Below, piece after piece: positions 1 to 6,662 of a stretch of 6,794 nt of DNA. The notes under the pieces were generated by a model. That model did no database searches and was not told where the DNA came from. It saw nothing but the letters and a program-made list of their open reading frames with translations. The translations under genes were made by a program, and so were the position numbers. How positions within the stretch are numbered: position 1 is the stretch's first letter; each line of letters starts with the position of its first letter. The stretch comes from Leucothrix mucor (GTDB lineage Bacteria > Pseudomonadota > Gammaproteobacteria > Thiotrichales > Thiotrichaceae): assembly GCA_015662325.1 (NCBI GenBank), contig DQUJ01000163.1, positions 1 through 6,794 on the forward strand, written 5' to 3'.

Positions 1-2
1 CT

Positions 3-263
3 GTGGTGGTCCATCTCTGCGTTGCACCACTTATCAAGGGAACAACCATTGACTACGTGTCGCGCCTTGATATGAAGCACCACAGAAACGCTGATACTGA
101 CATTATGAGTAGGTTGGTGTACTTATGGACAATACAAAGTACACGGTTTCCTACTATCATTCTCTTTGAAGAAGGTAAAGAAGTTGAACGCTTCAGTAGC
201 GCAAGGCCTGCTGGTTTCATTCGTGAATTTATTGAAATGAATAGTCGTTTACTGGAATTATAA
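3..263 (+). CDS. Thioredoxin-fold protein, C-terminal part (5' end outside window)
   Basis: Open frame running in from the left edge and ending with TAA at 261-263, so only the last 87 or so residues are visible. The C-terminal half reads like the end of a thioredoxin domain. A stretch with D..N.D and a run before Phe-Pro-Thr (the FPT near residues 49-51, where thioredoxins have the cis-Pro) leads into a beta strand, IILFEEGKEVERF, then a final helix ending FIREFIEMNSRLLEL. No CxxC is visible; the only Cys is residue 6, in the sequence C-V-A-P, and whether it matches the catalytic Cys is unclear. The GTG at position 3 is just the first readable codon in frame, not a supported start. It lies 147 bases upstream of grxD on the same strand, which fits a thiol-redox neighbourhood. 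It could also be a thioredoxin-like chaperone or a degenerate copy; family assignment is moderate. Confidence 0.55.
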   Translation: MVVHLCVAPLIKGTTIDYVSRLDMKHHRNADTDIMSRLVYLWTIQSTRFPTIILFEEGKEVERFSSARPAGFIREFIEMNSRLLEL

Positions 264-313
264 GCTCTTATAAATAGAGTCCTTAATATATAGCCCTTAA
301 ACAACCACTGTCT

Positions 314-343
314 TTGTTTTATTCATTGAAAAAAGCGTACACT
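314..343 (+). promoter_or_regulatory. Possible sigma70 promoter for grxD
   Basis: TTGTTT (314-319) and TACACT (338-343) are separated by 18 bases, a reasonable -35/-10 pair, and lie about 70 bases before the grxD start. An alternative -35, TTGAAA at 326-331, has only a poor partner. This is inferred from consensus matching only. Confidence 0.33.
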
Positions 344-399
344 GCCCCCACTATCGTAAACACTAGATAAACACCCAATCTTATACCAAACAAATTAAC

Positions 400-403
400 G
401 GAG
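400..403 (+). promoter_or_regulatory. Ribosome binding site of grxD
   Basis: GGAG lies 7 bases before the ATG at 411. This decides the start in favour of 411 over the in-frame ATG at 420, which would sit 16 bases away. Confidence 0.8.
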
Positions 404-410
404 AATCATC

Positions 411-743
411 ATGGATGTAATGGACAGAATTAAAGATGCAGTAGAACAAAACCCAGTGGTAATTTTTATGAAAGGCACACCACAATTACCACAATGTGGT
501 TTTTCTAGTCGTACAGCAGAAGCATTAAAAGGTTGTGGCGAAGAATTTGCCTACGTAAACATACTCACTGACCCAGAAATTTTTGAAAACTTACCACGCT
601 ACGCCGACTGGCCAACGTTCCCACAGGTTTACATCAAAGGCGAATTGATTGGTGGCTGTGATATTACCTTAGAAATGTTTGAAAAGGGTGAGCTACAAAC
701 TATGGTAAAAGATGCCATAGCAGATACAAAAAAAGAGGCTTAG
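411..743 (+). CDS. grxD: Monothiol glutaredoxin, Grx4 family
   Basis: Cytosolic CGFS-type glutaredoxin of 110 residues, close to the usual length of about 110-115 for single-domain bacterial members. The active site CGFS is at residues 29-32, with the glutathione-contacting Lys21 in MKGTP, WPTFPQVY at 67-74 (contains the cis-Pro) and GGCDI at 81-85. In this family a homodimer or a heterodimer with BolA binds a [2Fe-2S] cluster using the CGFS cysteine and glutathione, and delivers or stores Fe-S clusters; it is a poor classical disulfide reductase. GGAG 7 bases upstream supports the start. A thioredoxin-like gene lies upstream and a strong terminator follows, so it probably ends its transcription unit here. 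No BolA gene is in the window. Confidence 0.96.
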   Translation: MDVMDRIKDAVEQNPVVIFMKGTPQLPQCGFSSRTAEALKGCGEEFAYVNILTDPEIFENLPRYADWPTFPQVYIKGELIGGCDITLEMFEKGELQTMVKDAIADTKKEA

Positions 744-781
744 TTTGATTAAGGACTTAGTCAGCCTTAACTAAAATCGAC

Positions 782-825
782 AAGCAATAAAAAACCACGT
801 CTAAGTACGTGGTTTTTTATTGCTT
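782..825. terminator. Bidirectional intrinsic terminator between convergent genes
   Basis: Perfect inverted repeat: arm AAGCAATAAAAAACCACGT at 782-800, loop CTAAGT at 801-806, complementary arm at 807-825. The core stem CCACGT/ACGTGG is flanked by six A on one side and six T on the other, so each strand reads as a hairpin followed by a U tract. It lies 39 bases past the grxD stop and 19 bases past the stop of the ArsR-family gene on the other strand, so it can end both transcripts. Confidence 0.93.
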
Positions 826-843
826 AATTATTACTAAAAAATA

Positions 844-1197
844 CTAAGCTTGTTTTGTACCCATAATCTGTTTGATGGTTTCATTCTTTACAGAGTAGAA
901 AACACGATTCGCATCTTTTCGAGCGCCAACTATCGACTTATCTCGTAATAAACACAGATGTTGCGATACATTACTTTGGGTTGTGCCCACTTTCTTGACT
1001 ATATCCTGAACGCTTAGTTCGCCCGTACCTAAAACGCATAGAATATTAAGTCGTAAGGGATGTGAAATAGCTTTTAATGCACGGGATGCTTCTTCCATAT
1101 CATTCCCTGCAAGGATGCCTTTCATAAATTCACAACCCTCAGAGCCCGAAGTTGTTGCTGTATTCTTTCCGTTAGACCCATAATTCTCTTGAATCAT
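844..1197 (-). CDS. ArsR/SmtB-family winged-helix repressor, possible thiol or sulfide sensor
   Basis: DNA-binding repressor of 117 residues from the ATG at 1197. The winged helix covers about residues 34-103: ALKAISHPLRLNIL (helices 1-2), ELSVQDI (helix 3), TTQSNVSQHLCLLRDKSIV (recognition helix), and the wing ending RVFYSV. The metal motif ELCVCD of arsenic/cadmium sensors is absent (ELSVQD here). Cys54 in NILCVL matches the helix-2 cysteine of BigR, SqrR and HlyU type regulators, which sense sulfide or redox state. Their second, C-terminal cysteine is missing because the chain ends early; Cys22 and Cys82 are the only others. The first 30 or so residues form a Ser/Thr/Gly-rich extension. 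A GTG four codons upstream (1209) is in frame, but the GGGAG at 1203-1207 overlaps it and sits 5 bases before the ATG, so the ATG is preferred. No obvious target operon adjoins it; autoregulation is likely. Confidence 0.88.
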   Translation of the reverse strand: MIQENYGSNGKNTATTSGSEGCEFMKGILAGNDMEEASRALKAISHPLRLNILCVLGTGELSVQDIVKKVGTTQSNVSQHLCLLRDKSIVGARKDANRVFYSVKNETIKQIMGTKQA

Positions 1198-1202
1198 GCT
1201 AA

Positions 1203-1207
1203 CTCCC
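1203..1207 (-). promoter_or_regulatory. Ribosome binding site of the ArsR-family gene
   Basis: GGGAG on the minus strand, 5 bases before the ATG at 1197. It moves the start from the longer GTG reading (1209) to the ATG. Confidence 0.75.
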
Positions 1208-1222
1208 ACTATAGTTAGTATT

Positions 1223-1253
1223 AGTATAAGGTAATATATTAATGCTTTGTCAT
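1223..1253 (-). promoter_or_regulatory. Possible promoter of the ArsR-family gene
   Basis: On the minus strand, TATACT (1223-1228) is a near-consensus -10 box. ATGACA (1248-1253) is a -35-like box with a long spacer of 19 bases. The -35 overlaps the palindrome GTCATGAC (1249-1256), which is where a repressor site would be expected. Consensus-based inference only. Confidence 0.35.
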
Positions 1254-1264
1254 GACTATGTCAT
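1249..1264. repeat. Overlapping palindromes, candidate operator
   Basis: GTCATGAC (1249-1256) is a perfect palindrome. ATGAC-TAT-GTCAT (1252-1264) is a second perfect inverted repeat sharing its half-site. Together they give three GTCAT-type half-sites in 16 bases, overlapping the proposed -35 of the ArsR-family gene. This suits an autoregulated winged-helix repressor but is not proven. Confidence 0.35.
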
Positions 1265-1283
1265 TATTTTTTTCACTTTAATA

Positions 1284-1328
1284 ATAAGTACTTATAACCT
1301 TACTTATCACCCTGAAGAATTAATAAGT
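1284..1328. repeat. ATAAGT/ACTTAT inverted repeats
   Basis: ATAAGTACTTAT (1284-1295) is a perfect 12-bp palindrome. A further ACTTAT lies at 1302-1307 and an inverted ATAAGT at 1323-1328, so the motif occurs four times in 45 bases around the end of the hydrolase gene and upstream of the ArsR-family gene. It could be a regulator site or a weak AT-rich stem behind the hydrolase gene. There is no proper GC stem with T tract, so it is not called a terminator. Confidence 0.3.
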
Positions 1329-2141
1329 CCACGTTTCTATTTGTTTATTTATAAATGTCCTAATTTGTTGCTGGGTTCTTTTTAAATGACAATCATTACG
1401 AAAGGTTTGATGCGCACTTTTATTTTTACAGTCATAACTAATAAACCAAACCCCATTATCACCATTGTAGGGATAATTCTCTTTTAAAAACACCAAATCC
1501 TGTGGGCGGTTATATACATCATTCTCATAAGCAAACACCAACGCATCCATCTGTGGCGCTCGCAACATATCATTGATTTGTTTAGGTCTGGCGGTATTTC
1601 GCCACCACGGCGCAAATGAAACATCGCTTCTTTTACCCGCAAATGCAGGTGCATAGGCGATAACACCATTAAAACGTTTATTCACATCGCGCATCATCAT
1701 TAACGATGTCCAGCCACCGTTTGAATGCCCCGCAAGAAAGATATGTTTGGGTTGAATACCGCGGGCTAGAAACGCATCAATCGCAAAATTTATTTCTTGT
1801 TTACGCAAATATACTTGTTTACCTGCCGATGTCGGCACGGGTGATTCTACCGATGTTGAACACAAAGAATAAACCAATGTATTAGCATTTATCTGGGCTT
1901 TAAGTGAGGGTGGTGGCTTGTTGTACCACATAAAACACGGTTCGCGCTGTTGCGGATATTGAATACCGTGATTATAAATAATTACAATTTGCTGATCTGC
2001 AGGGACTGTAAAATTGACCGAATCAATGCCTGAATGAATACTGCCTTTGGTATTACTGCCCATCGTCGAACAGCCTGCTAATAACATCAAAGATGAAATA
2101 AACAACGTAATTAACAAACGTAGTAAATAATTTCTATTCAT
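1320..2141 (-). CDS. Lipoprotein with alpha/beta-hydrolase fold
   Basis: Protein of 273 residues with a type II signal peptide: basic start MNRNYLLR, hydrophobic core to residue 22, and lipobox LLAG-C with Cys24 as the lipidated residue. Ser follows the Cys, so an outer-membrane destination is more likely than inner-membrane retention. The mature part shows an alpha/beta-hydrolase plan: a beta strand followed by NHG (57-59), suiting an oxyanion loop, and the nucleophile elbow GHSNGG at 138-143 with Ser140. Asp208 (YENDVY) and His244 (SAHQTF) are plausible remaining triad members. Cys238 and Cys251 flank the His and could form a disulfide in the periplasm. The substrate cannot be named; esterase, lipase or dienelactone-hydrolase-like activity are all possible. 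The start has no good Shine-Dalgarno sequence. It follows aroE on the same strand after 100 bases. Confidence 0.8.
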   Translation of the reverse strand: MNRNYLLRLLITLFISSLMLLAGCSTMGSNTKGSIHSGIDSVNFTVPADQQIVIIYNHGIQYPQQREPCFMWYNKPPPSLKAQINANTLVYSLCSTSVESPVPTSAGKQVYLRKQEINFAIDAFLARGIQPKHIFLAGHSNGGWTSLMMMRDVNKRFNGVIAYAPAFAGKRSDVSFAPWWRNTARPKQINDMLRAPQMDALVFAYENDVYNRPQDLVFLKENYPYNGDNGVWFISYDCKNKSAHQTFRNDCHLKRTQQQIRTFINKQIETWTY

Positions 2142-2192
2142 AATATCAATAAGAATTACGGCAACTCAAGTCCATTACCATTTATGACGAGG

Positions 2193-2212
2193 ATTACCGC
2201 TTGCGCAGTAAT
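2193..2212. repeat. Hairpin between aroE and the lipoprotein gene
   Basis: Arms ATTACCGC (2193-2200) and GCAGTAAT (2205-2212) pair over eight positions with one mismatch that is a G-U wobble in the minus-strand RNA. In that RNA the loop is GCAA, a GNRA-type tetraloop closed by C-G. No T tract follows on the minus strand, so it is more likely an RNA stabiliser or processing element in an aroE-hydrolase transcript than a terminator. Confidence 0.35.
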
Positions 2213-2241
2213 GACATAATTTTTAATCACGACGATATAAA

Positions 2242-3096
2242 TTAACCCCATGCGAATTTCATTTTTTCCAAAACAGGTTTGGTATCGGGCATTTTTTCAC
2301 GCCAAAGAGAAAATGATTCTGCCGCTTGTTCTACCAACATGCCCAGCCCATTCATTACTTTTGCCGCCCCCTGGTCTTCGCACCAGTATTCAAATGCAGT
2401 CGGCTTGCCACCGTACATCATATCGTAACAATGCACGCCCTCTGCCAAACAGTCTTCTGGAATCGGCGGCATAATGCCTTGTAAACTCGCCGCTGTACCG
2501 TTGATGATTAAATCAAACTGCCCTGTTTCACTATCACTCGTAATCGCATTAAAAGAGCCACCGCGTAAGATAGACGCTTCACGAATATCTTGCATATCAC
2601 TGGCTAGTTCAGTTGCACGTTCGGGGGTACGATTAGCAATATAAATCTCTTTAGGCTGTTGTTGTAAAAGCGGTTGTAAAACACCCCGTACCGCACCGCC
2701 TGCGCCTAACACTAAAATACGTTTATCTTTTAATACGCTACCGTGGTTTTCGACTAAATCGCGAACCAAGCCAATGCCATCCGTATTGGCACCATAAATA
2801 GTGCCGTCTTCACGAAACACTAAGGTGTTTACCGCGCCCGCACGTTTTGCATAGTCACTGAGTTCATCCGCTAGATCCCATGCTTCTTGTTTGAAAGGCA
2901 CCGTGATATTTGCACCCTGCCCTTCGCCTTCTCGAAACGCGTTAATCGTTTCTTTAAACTCATCGACAGGCGAAAGCAAACCTTCATACATAATATTTTC
3001 ACCCGTCTGCTGGGCAAATAATTGATGAATATGCGGCGATTTACTGTGTGCAATTGGGTTGCCTATTACGGCGTATTTTTGCTGTGATTTATTCAT
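2242..3096 (-). CDS. aroE: Shikimate dehydrogenase (NADP+)
   Basis: Cytosolic enzyme of the shikimate pathway, reducing 3-dehydroshikimate to shikimate with NADPH. It has 284 residues against about 272 in E. coli. The N-terminal substrate domain has IGNPIAHSKSP (11-21), NITVPFK (63-69) with catalytic Lys69, AGAVNT (86-91) and NTDG (104-107) with catalytic Asp106. The C-terminal Rossmann domain has GAGGA (131-135), the NADP-phosphate-binding NRT (155-157), INGTA (198-202) and YDMMYGG (224-230). The substrate-binding GLGMLVEQAAES follows at about 250-261, with Gln257. All key residues are present, so the enzyme should be active. The start ATG follows the hemB stop by 20 bases, so the pair is an operon. 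The ribosome site is an AAGAG-like repeat unit followed by eight A. Confidence 0.97.
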   Translation of the reverse strand: MNKSQQKYAVIGNPIAHSKSPHIHQLFAQQTGENIMYEGLLSPVDEFKETINAFREGEGQGANITVPFKQEAWDLADELSDYAKRAGAVNTLVFREDGTIYGANTDGIGLVRDLVENHGSVLKDKRILVLGAGGAVRGVLQPLLQQQPKEIYIANRTPERATELASDMQDIREASILRGGSFNAITSDSETGQFDLIINGTAASLQGIMPPIPEDCLAEGVHCYDMMYGGKPTAFEYWCEDQGAAKVMNGLGMLVEQAAESFSLWREKMPDTKPVLEKMKFAWG

Positions 3097-3101
3097 TTTT
3101 T

Positions 3102-4136
<1,035 letters not shown>

Positions 4137-4231
4137 CTAAATACAAACGGTAACTAGATTAAGCCACATCTGCACATTATTTGCACCTACATCGCATTTA
4201 TTTTGCAAACTACTTTGTTGTAATAGATTTC

Positions 4232-4753
4232 ATGATAAAGAGACTATTAAAATACACGTTAAGTACCGCAGTAATGATCTTCTGTGTTGGCTTTATCCTT
4301 CCAGAAAACAACATCATGCCCGTACAGGGCGCTAATCAAAATGACTGGAATCCGCAGTCATTTTGGTATTTCCCGTGGGGCGAATCCCGCGTACACAAAG
4401 GTATAGATATTTTTGCAAAAGAAGGCACCACGGTTGTTTCCCCTACGGGTGGTTTTGTGTTGTTTGATGGCCGTATTACAATGGGAGGTAATGTGGTTTT
4501 AATACTCGGTGCAAAGTGGCGCTTACATTATTTTGCGCATTTAAAAAACACACACACAAACAAACTAGGATTTATTGATGCTGGAGAAGTAATCGGCAAA
4601 GTGGGCACAACGGGCAATGCAAAAGGAAAGTCGCCCCATTTACATTATTCAATCAAAACACTCTATCCACAGTTTTGGCTGTATAATCTCAAAACTAAAA
4701 TGGCTTGGCAGCGTCTTTTTTATGTAAAACCTGATACTTTTTTGGCGATATAA
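4232..4753 (+). CDS. Membrane-anchored M23-family metallopeptidase (LytM-like)
   Basis: Peptidase of 173 residues with an N-terminal signal or anchor helix (MIKRLLKY then hydrophobic to about residue 23), so the domain should be periplasmic. The M23 zinc site is complete: His55 and Asp59 in HKGID, and His138 in HLH (136-138). His103 in YFAHL and His136 fit the catalytic histidines. GTTGNAKGKSPHLHY (125-139) is the typical M23 signature. Family members cut peptide cross-links in peptidoglycan or glycine-rich peptides; with intact residues it is likely active, not a degenerate EnvC/NlpD-type activator. It is short, almost only the catalytic domain. A longer reading from TTG at 4181 is possible, but the ATG at 4232 places the basic residues directly before the hydrophobic helix. 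No clear ribosome site is seen. The next gene starts 1 base after its stop. Confidence 0.9.
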   Translation: MIKRLLKYTLSTAVMIFCVGFILPENNIMPVQGANQNDWNPQSFWYFPWGESRVHKGIDIFAKEGTTVVSPTGGFVLFDGRITMGGNVVLILGAKWRLHYFAHLKNTHTNKLGFIDAGEVIGKVGTTGNAKGKSPHLHYSIKTLYPQFWLYNLKTKMAWQRLFYVKPDTFLAI

Positions 4754-4754
4754 A

Positions 4755-5837
4755 ATGGAATATTTATATTTATTTTTTGCAAATCTATTTGCTTTCTTCT
4801 TGTTAAGTTTTCTAACAATAAGATTTTTCAGAAAAACTACTAAGGCCGTTATTATAGAATTCATCTTATTCTTTATATATTGCGCTTCTTTATTTCTCTT
4901 TTTTGTCGGTTTTTTATTTAGTGGTGATCCTTACCATAAGGCCATTGACCCTGTAGATAATGGCTATAGCCCTTTCGGTGAGCAGCATTATTTAACCCTT
5001 ATTGTTTTTTATCTTTTTTACGTCGTATCCGCAATCCTGTTATGGCTAAAAGGTAGAGAATTACCCCCTTTAATATTAGTTCTATCGGTGGTTTTTCTCT
5101 GTATTGGCATTGTGATAAGCACAGCAACACTGATGCAATTAACCCTGAGTACAGGGAGTGATTACTTTAACGATATCAATGACTATATTTTCTTTTCAAT
5201 CATGCCTCTATTCAATCTTATTTTTTCAATACTCTTGTTGATAAAAATAATACGTGAAGAAGCTAGCGCATCAACAAATAGGGTTTATAAAAACAAAATC
5301 CTAAACTGGCTAAATAAAACTATTTCACACACGCAACACCAACCCTATTGGGTTATTGCATTGCTAATTCCTGTGTTTGTAATGACTACATTAATATTAA
5401 CCCTTTTTGGGCAAGATACCGATGCAATGATAAAAGTCTTTACTGATACGACTACGTGGCGGTTTTCGCAACAAACACACCCACCTTATTTAGACCATAC
5501 AGGTCATTATTTATGTACAGTGGCTGTTTGCGGAAACCCTAAAATAGTTAAACCCTTACGGCTAGGTTATCGACATGGAAATGAAATCATAGTGAATAGG
5601 CAATTACTCATTGCCAATGCCTTTGAGGAGATGATTCATGATTATTCGCCAACACTGCATCATTACATTCGTTCGCTATATAACAAGTATGGTTATCCTT
5701 TTTCTAAGCATATAACAACACCGATGCAATCAAGCATTACCTACTTAATAATGAAACCATTTGAATGGCTGTTTTTATTAACACTGTATCTTTTTTGTAT
5801 AAACCCCGAAGACAAAATAAAAAAACAATATACATAG
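4755..5837 (+). CDS. Seven-helix membrane protein with conserved periplasmic domain (resembles DUF6688)
   Basis: Protein of 360 residues, function unknown. Seven hydrophobic segments are visible near residues 4-22, 32-56, 80-98, 105-127, 143-166, 199-219 and 327-348. Basic loops (23-30, 164-190, the C-terminus KIKK) and acidic loops (57-79, 130-142) place the N-terminus outside and the C-terminus inside. The soluble part at about 220-326 is then periplasmic. It carries the most protein-like conserved sequence: DHTGHYLCTVA (247-257), KIVKPLRLGYRHG (263-275), IIVNRQLLIANAFEEMI (278-294) and KYGYPFSKHI (311-320). From memory this resembles the family called DUF6688; that match was not checked. 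The ATG lies 1 base after the stop of the M23 peptidase gene, so the two are probably translationally coupled and share a job at the cell envelope. Cys254 and Cys259 could form a disulfide. Confidence 0.8.
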   Translation: MEYLYLFFANLFAFFLLSFLTIRFFRKTTKAVIIEFILFFIYCASLFLFFVGFLFSGDPYHKAIDPVDNGYSPFGEQHYLTLIVFYLFYVVSAILLWLKGRELPPLILVLSVVFLCIGIVISTATLMQLTLSTGSDYFNDINDYIFFSIMPLFNLIFSILLLIKIIREEASASTNRVYKNKILNWLNKTISHTQHQPYWVIALLIPVFVMTTLILTLFGQDTDAMIKVFTDTTTWRFSQQTHPPYLDHTGHYLCTVAVCGNPKIVKPLRLGYRHGNEIIVNRQLLIANAFEEMIHDYSPTLHHYIRSLYNKYGYPFSKHITTPMQSSITYLIMKPFEWLFLLTLYLFCINPEDKIKKQYT

Positions 5838-5855
5838 GAAGAGCTTTGCAAAGAG

Positions 5856-5861
5856 TATAAT
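5856..5861 (+). promoter_or_regulatory. Consensus TATAAT directly before the response regulator gene
   Basis: A perfect -10 hexamer ends 6 bases before the ATG at 5868, so initiation would fall at or next to the A of the start codon. There is no matching -35 and no extended TG. The only purine-rich sequence (AAAGAG, 5850-5855) is too far from the ATG for a good ribosome site. Either a leaderless promoter or chance in AT-rich DNA. Confidence 0.3.
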
Positions 5862-5867
5862 TAAATT

Positions 5868-6581
5868 ATGACAAATAAAAAAATATTGGTTGTAGATGAC
5901 GACCCACATATCCGCGAAGTCATCAGCTTTGCGCTCGAAAAAGCAGATATGTCGGTAACACTCGCAAATGATGGCGTGCAGGCGCTGGAACGTTTTTCGC
6001 AAAAAACCATCGACCTTATTGTGCTGGATATAAACATGCCAGAAATGGATGGGTTGACCTGCTGCCGAGAAATTCGTAAAACATCAGAAGTCCCTATCCT
6101 ATTTTTATCTTCTCGCGATGATGAGATTGATCGGATTTTAGGGCTAGAAATTGGCGGTGATGATTATGTTACAAAACCGTTTAGCCCGCGCGAATTGGTG
6201 GCGCGCATTAATGTGATTTTAAAACGCAGTCAATCAACGCCGTCAGATAGCGCTGATCAAGCACAATCCGACTCACCCCAGCAATTATCGCAGGGGCGAC
6301 TTACACTCAATATCGAACAACACGCTATTTGGTGGGATGAGCAGAACGTATCATTAACTGCGACCGAGTTTGCTATTTTAGAACTACTGCTAAAACAGCC
6401 TAAACGGGTTTTTTCTCGCGATGTGATTATGAATACGGCGTACACTAATAATGTTTACGTGAGCGACCGAACCATCGACAGCCATATACGCCATGTGCGC
6501 CAGAAGTTTGCCGATTTGGGTTGTGAATCTATCATTGAAACACAGCATAGTGTGGGTTATAAACTAGCATCTTGTGAATAA
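5868..6581 (+). CDS. OmpR/PhoB-family response regulator
   Basis: Two-component DNA-binding regulator of 237 residues. The receiver domain (about 5-119) has the acidic pocket Asp10-Asp12, phospho-acceptor Asp54 in VLDINMPEMDG, Ser81 in FLSSRDDE and Lys103 in VTKPFSPREL, all as needed for phosphorylation. A Ser/Gln/Asp-rich linker (121-142) joins it to a winged helix: LTATEFAILELLLKQPKRVFSRD (163-185), recognition region VSDRTIDSHIRHVRQKF (198-214) and hairpin end TQHSVGYKL. The stretch around IDRILGLEIGGDDYVTKPFSPRE resembles CreB-like members, but no specific name is justified. It starts 30 bases after the membrane protein gene on the same strand and may be cotranscribed with it. No sensor kinase is seen inside the window; one could begin just past the repeats at the right edge. 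Confidence 0.93.
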   Translation: MTNKKILVVDDDPHIREVISFALEKADMSVTLANDGVQALERFSQKTIDLIVLDINMPEMDGLTCCREIRKTSEVPILFLSSRDDEIDRILGLEIGGDDYVTKPFSPRELVARINVILKRSQSTPSDSADQAQSDSPQQLSQGRLTLNIEQHAIWWDEQNVSLTATEFAILELLLKQPKRVFSRDVIMNTAYTNNVYVSDRTIDSHIRHVRQKFADLGCESIIETQHSVGYKLASCE

Positions 6582-6591
6582 AGCCATGACT

Positions 6592-6627
6592 CCCTCTCCC
6601 TAGCAGGGAGAGGGTTGGGAGAGGGTG
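6592..6627. repeat. Interspersed-type G/C-rich inverted repeat
   Basis: CCCTCTCCCT (6592-6601) and AGGGAGAGGG (6605-6614) are perfect 10-bp arms around AGC. GGGAGAGGG is repeated again at 6617-6625, so two alternative hairpins are possible. Sequences of this CCCTCTCCC/GGGAGAGGG type are common as scattered intergenic repeats in proteobacterial genomes. It begins 10 bases after the response regulator stop. No T tract follows, so it is not a standard intrinsic terminator, though it could slow RNA decay or transcription. Confidence 0.75.
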
Positions 6628-6662
6628 GAAAACTCAAAATATATTTATTTTCTAGCATTCTA

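Noticed and set aside
258..273. TTATAAG-CT-CTTATAA inverted repeat after the thioredoxin-like gene
   Set aside because: AT-only 7-bp arms with a 2-base gap and no T tract; too weak to call a terminator.
1198..1209. GTG start of the ArsR-family gene at 1209
   Set aside because: The good GGGAG ribosome site lies on and just after this GTG and is correctly spaced only for the ATG at 1197.
2250..2474. Plus-strand open frame of 74 codons opposite aroE, and similar frames opposite hemB, the lipoprotein gene and the membrane protein gene
   Set aside because: Antisense shadows of well-supported genes, with no ribosome sites and no recognisable protein features.
4181..4231. TTG start giving the M23 peptidase 17 more residues
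   Set aside because: It would put a non-basic extension before the signal helix; the ATG at 4232 with MIKRLLKY is the normal signal-peptide start.
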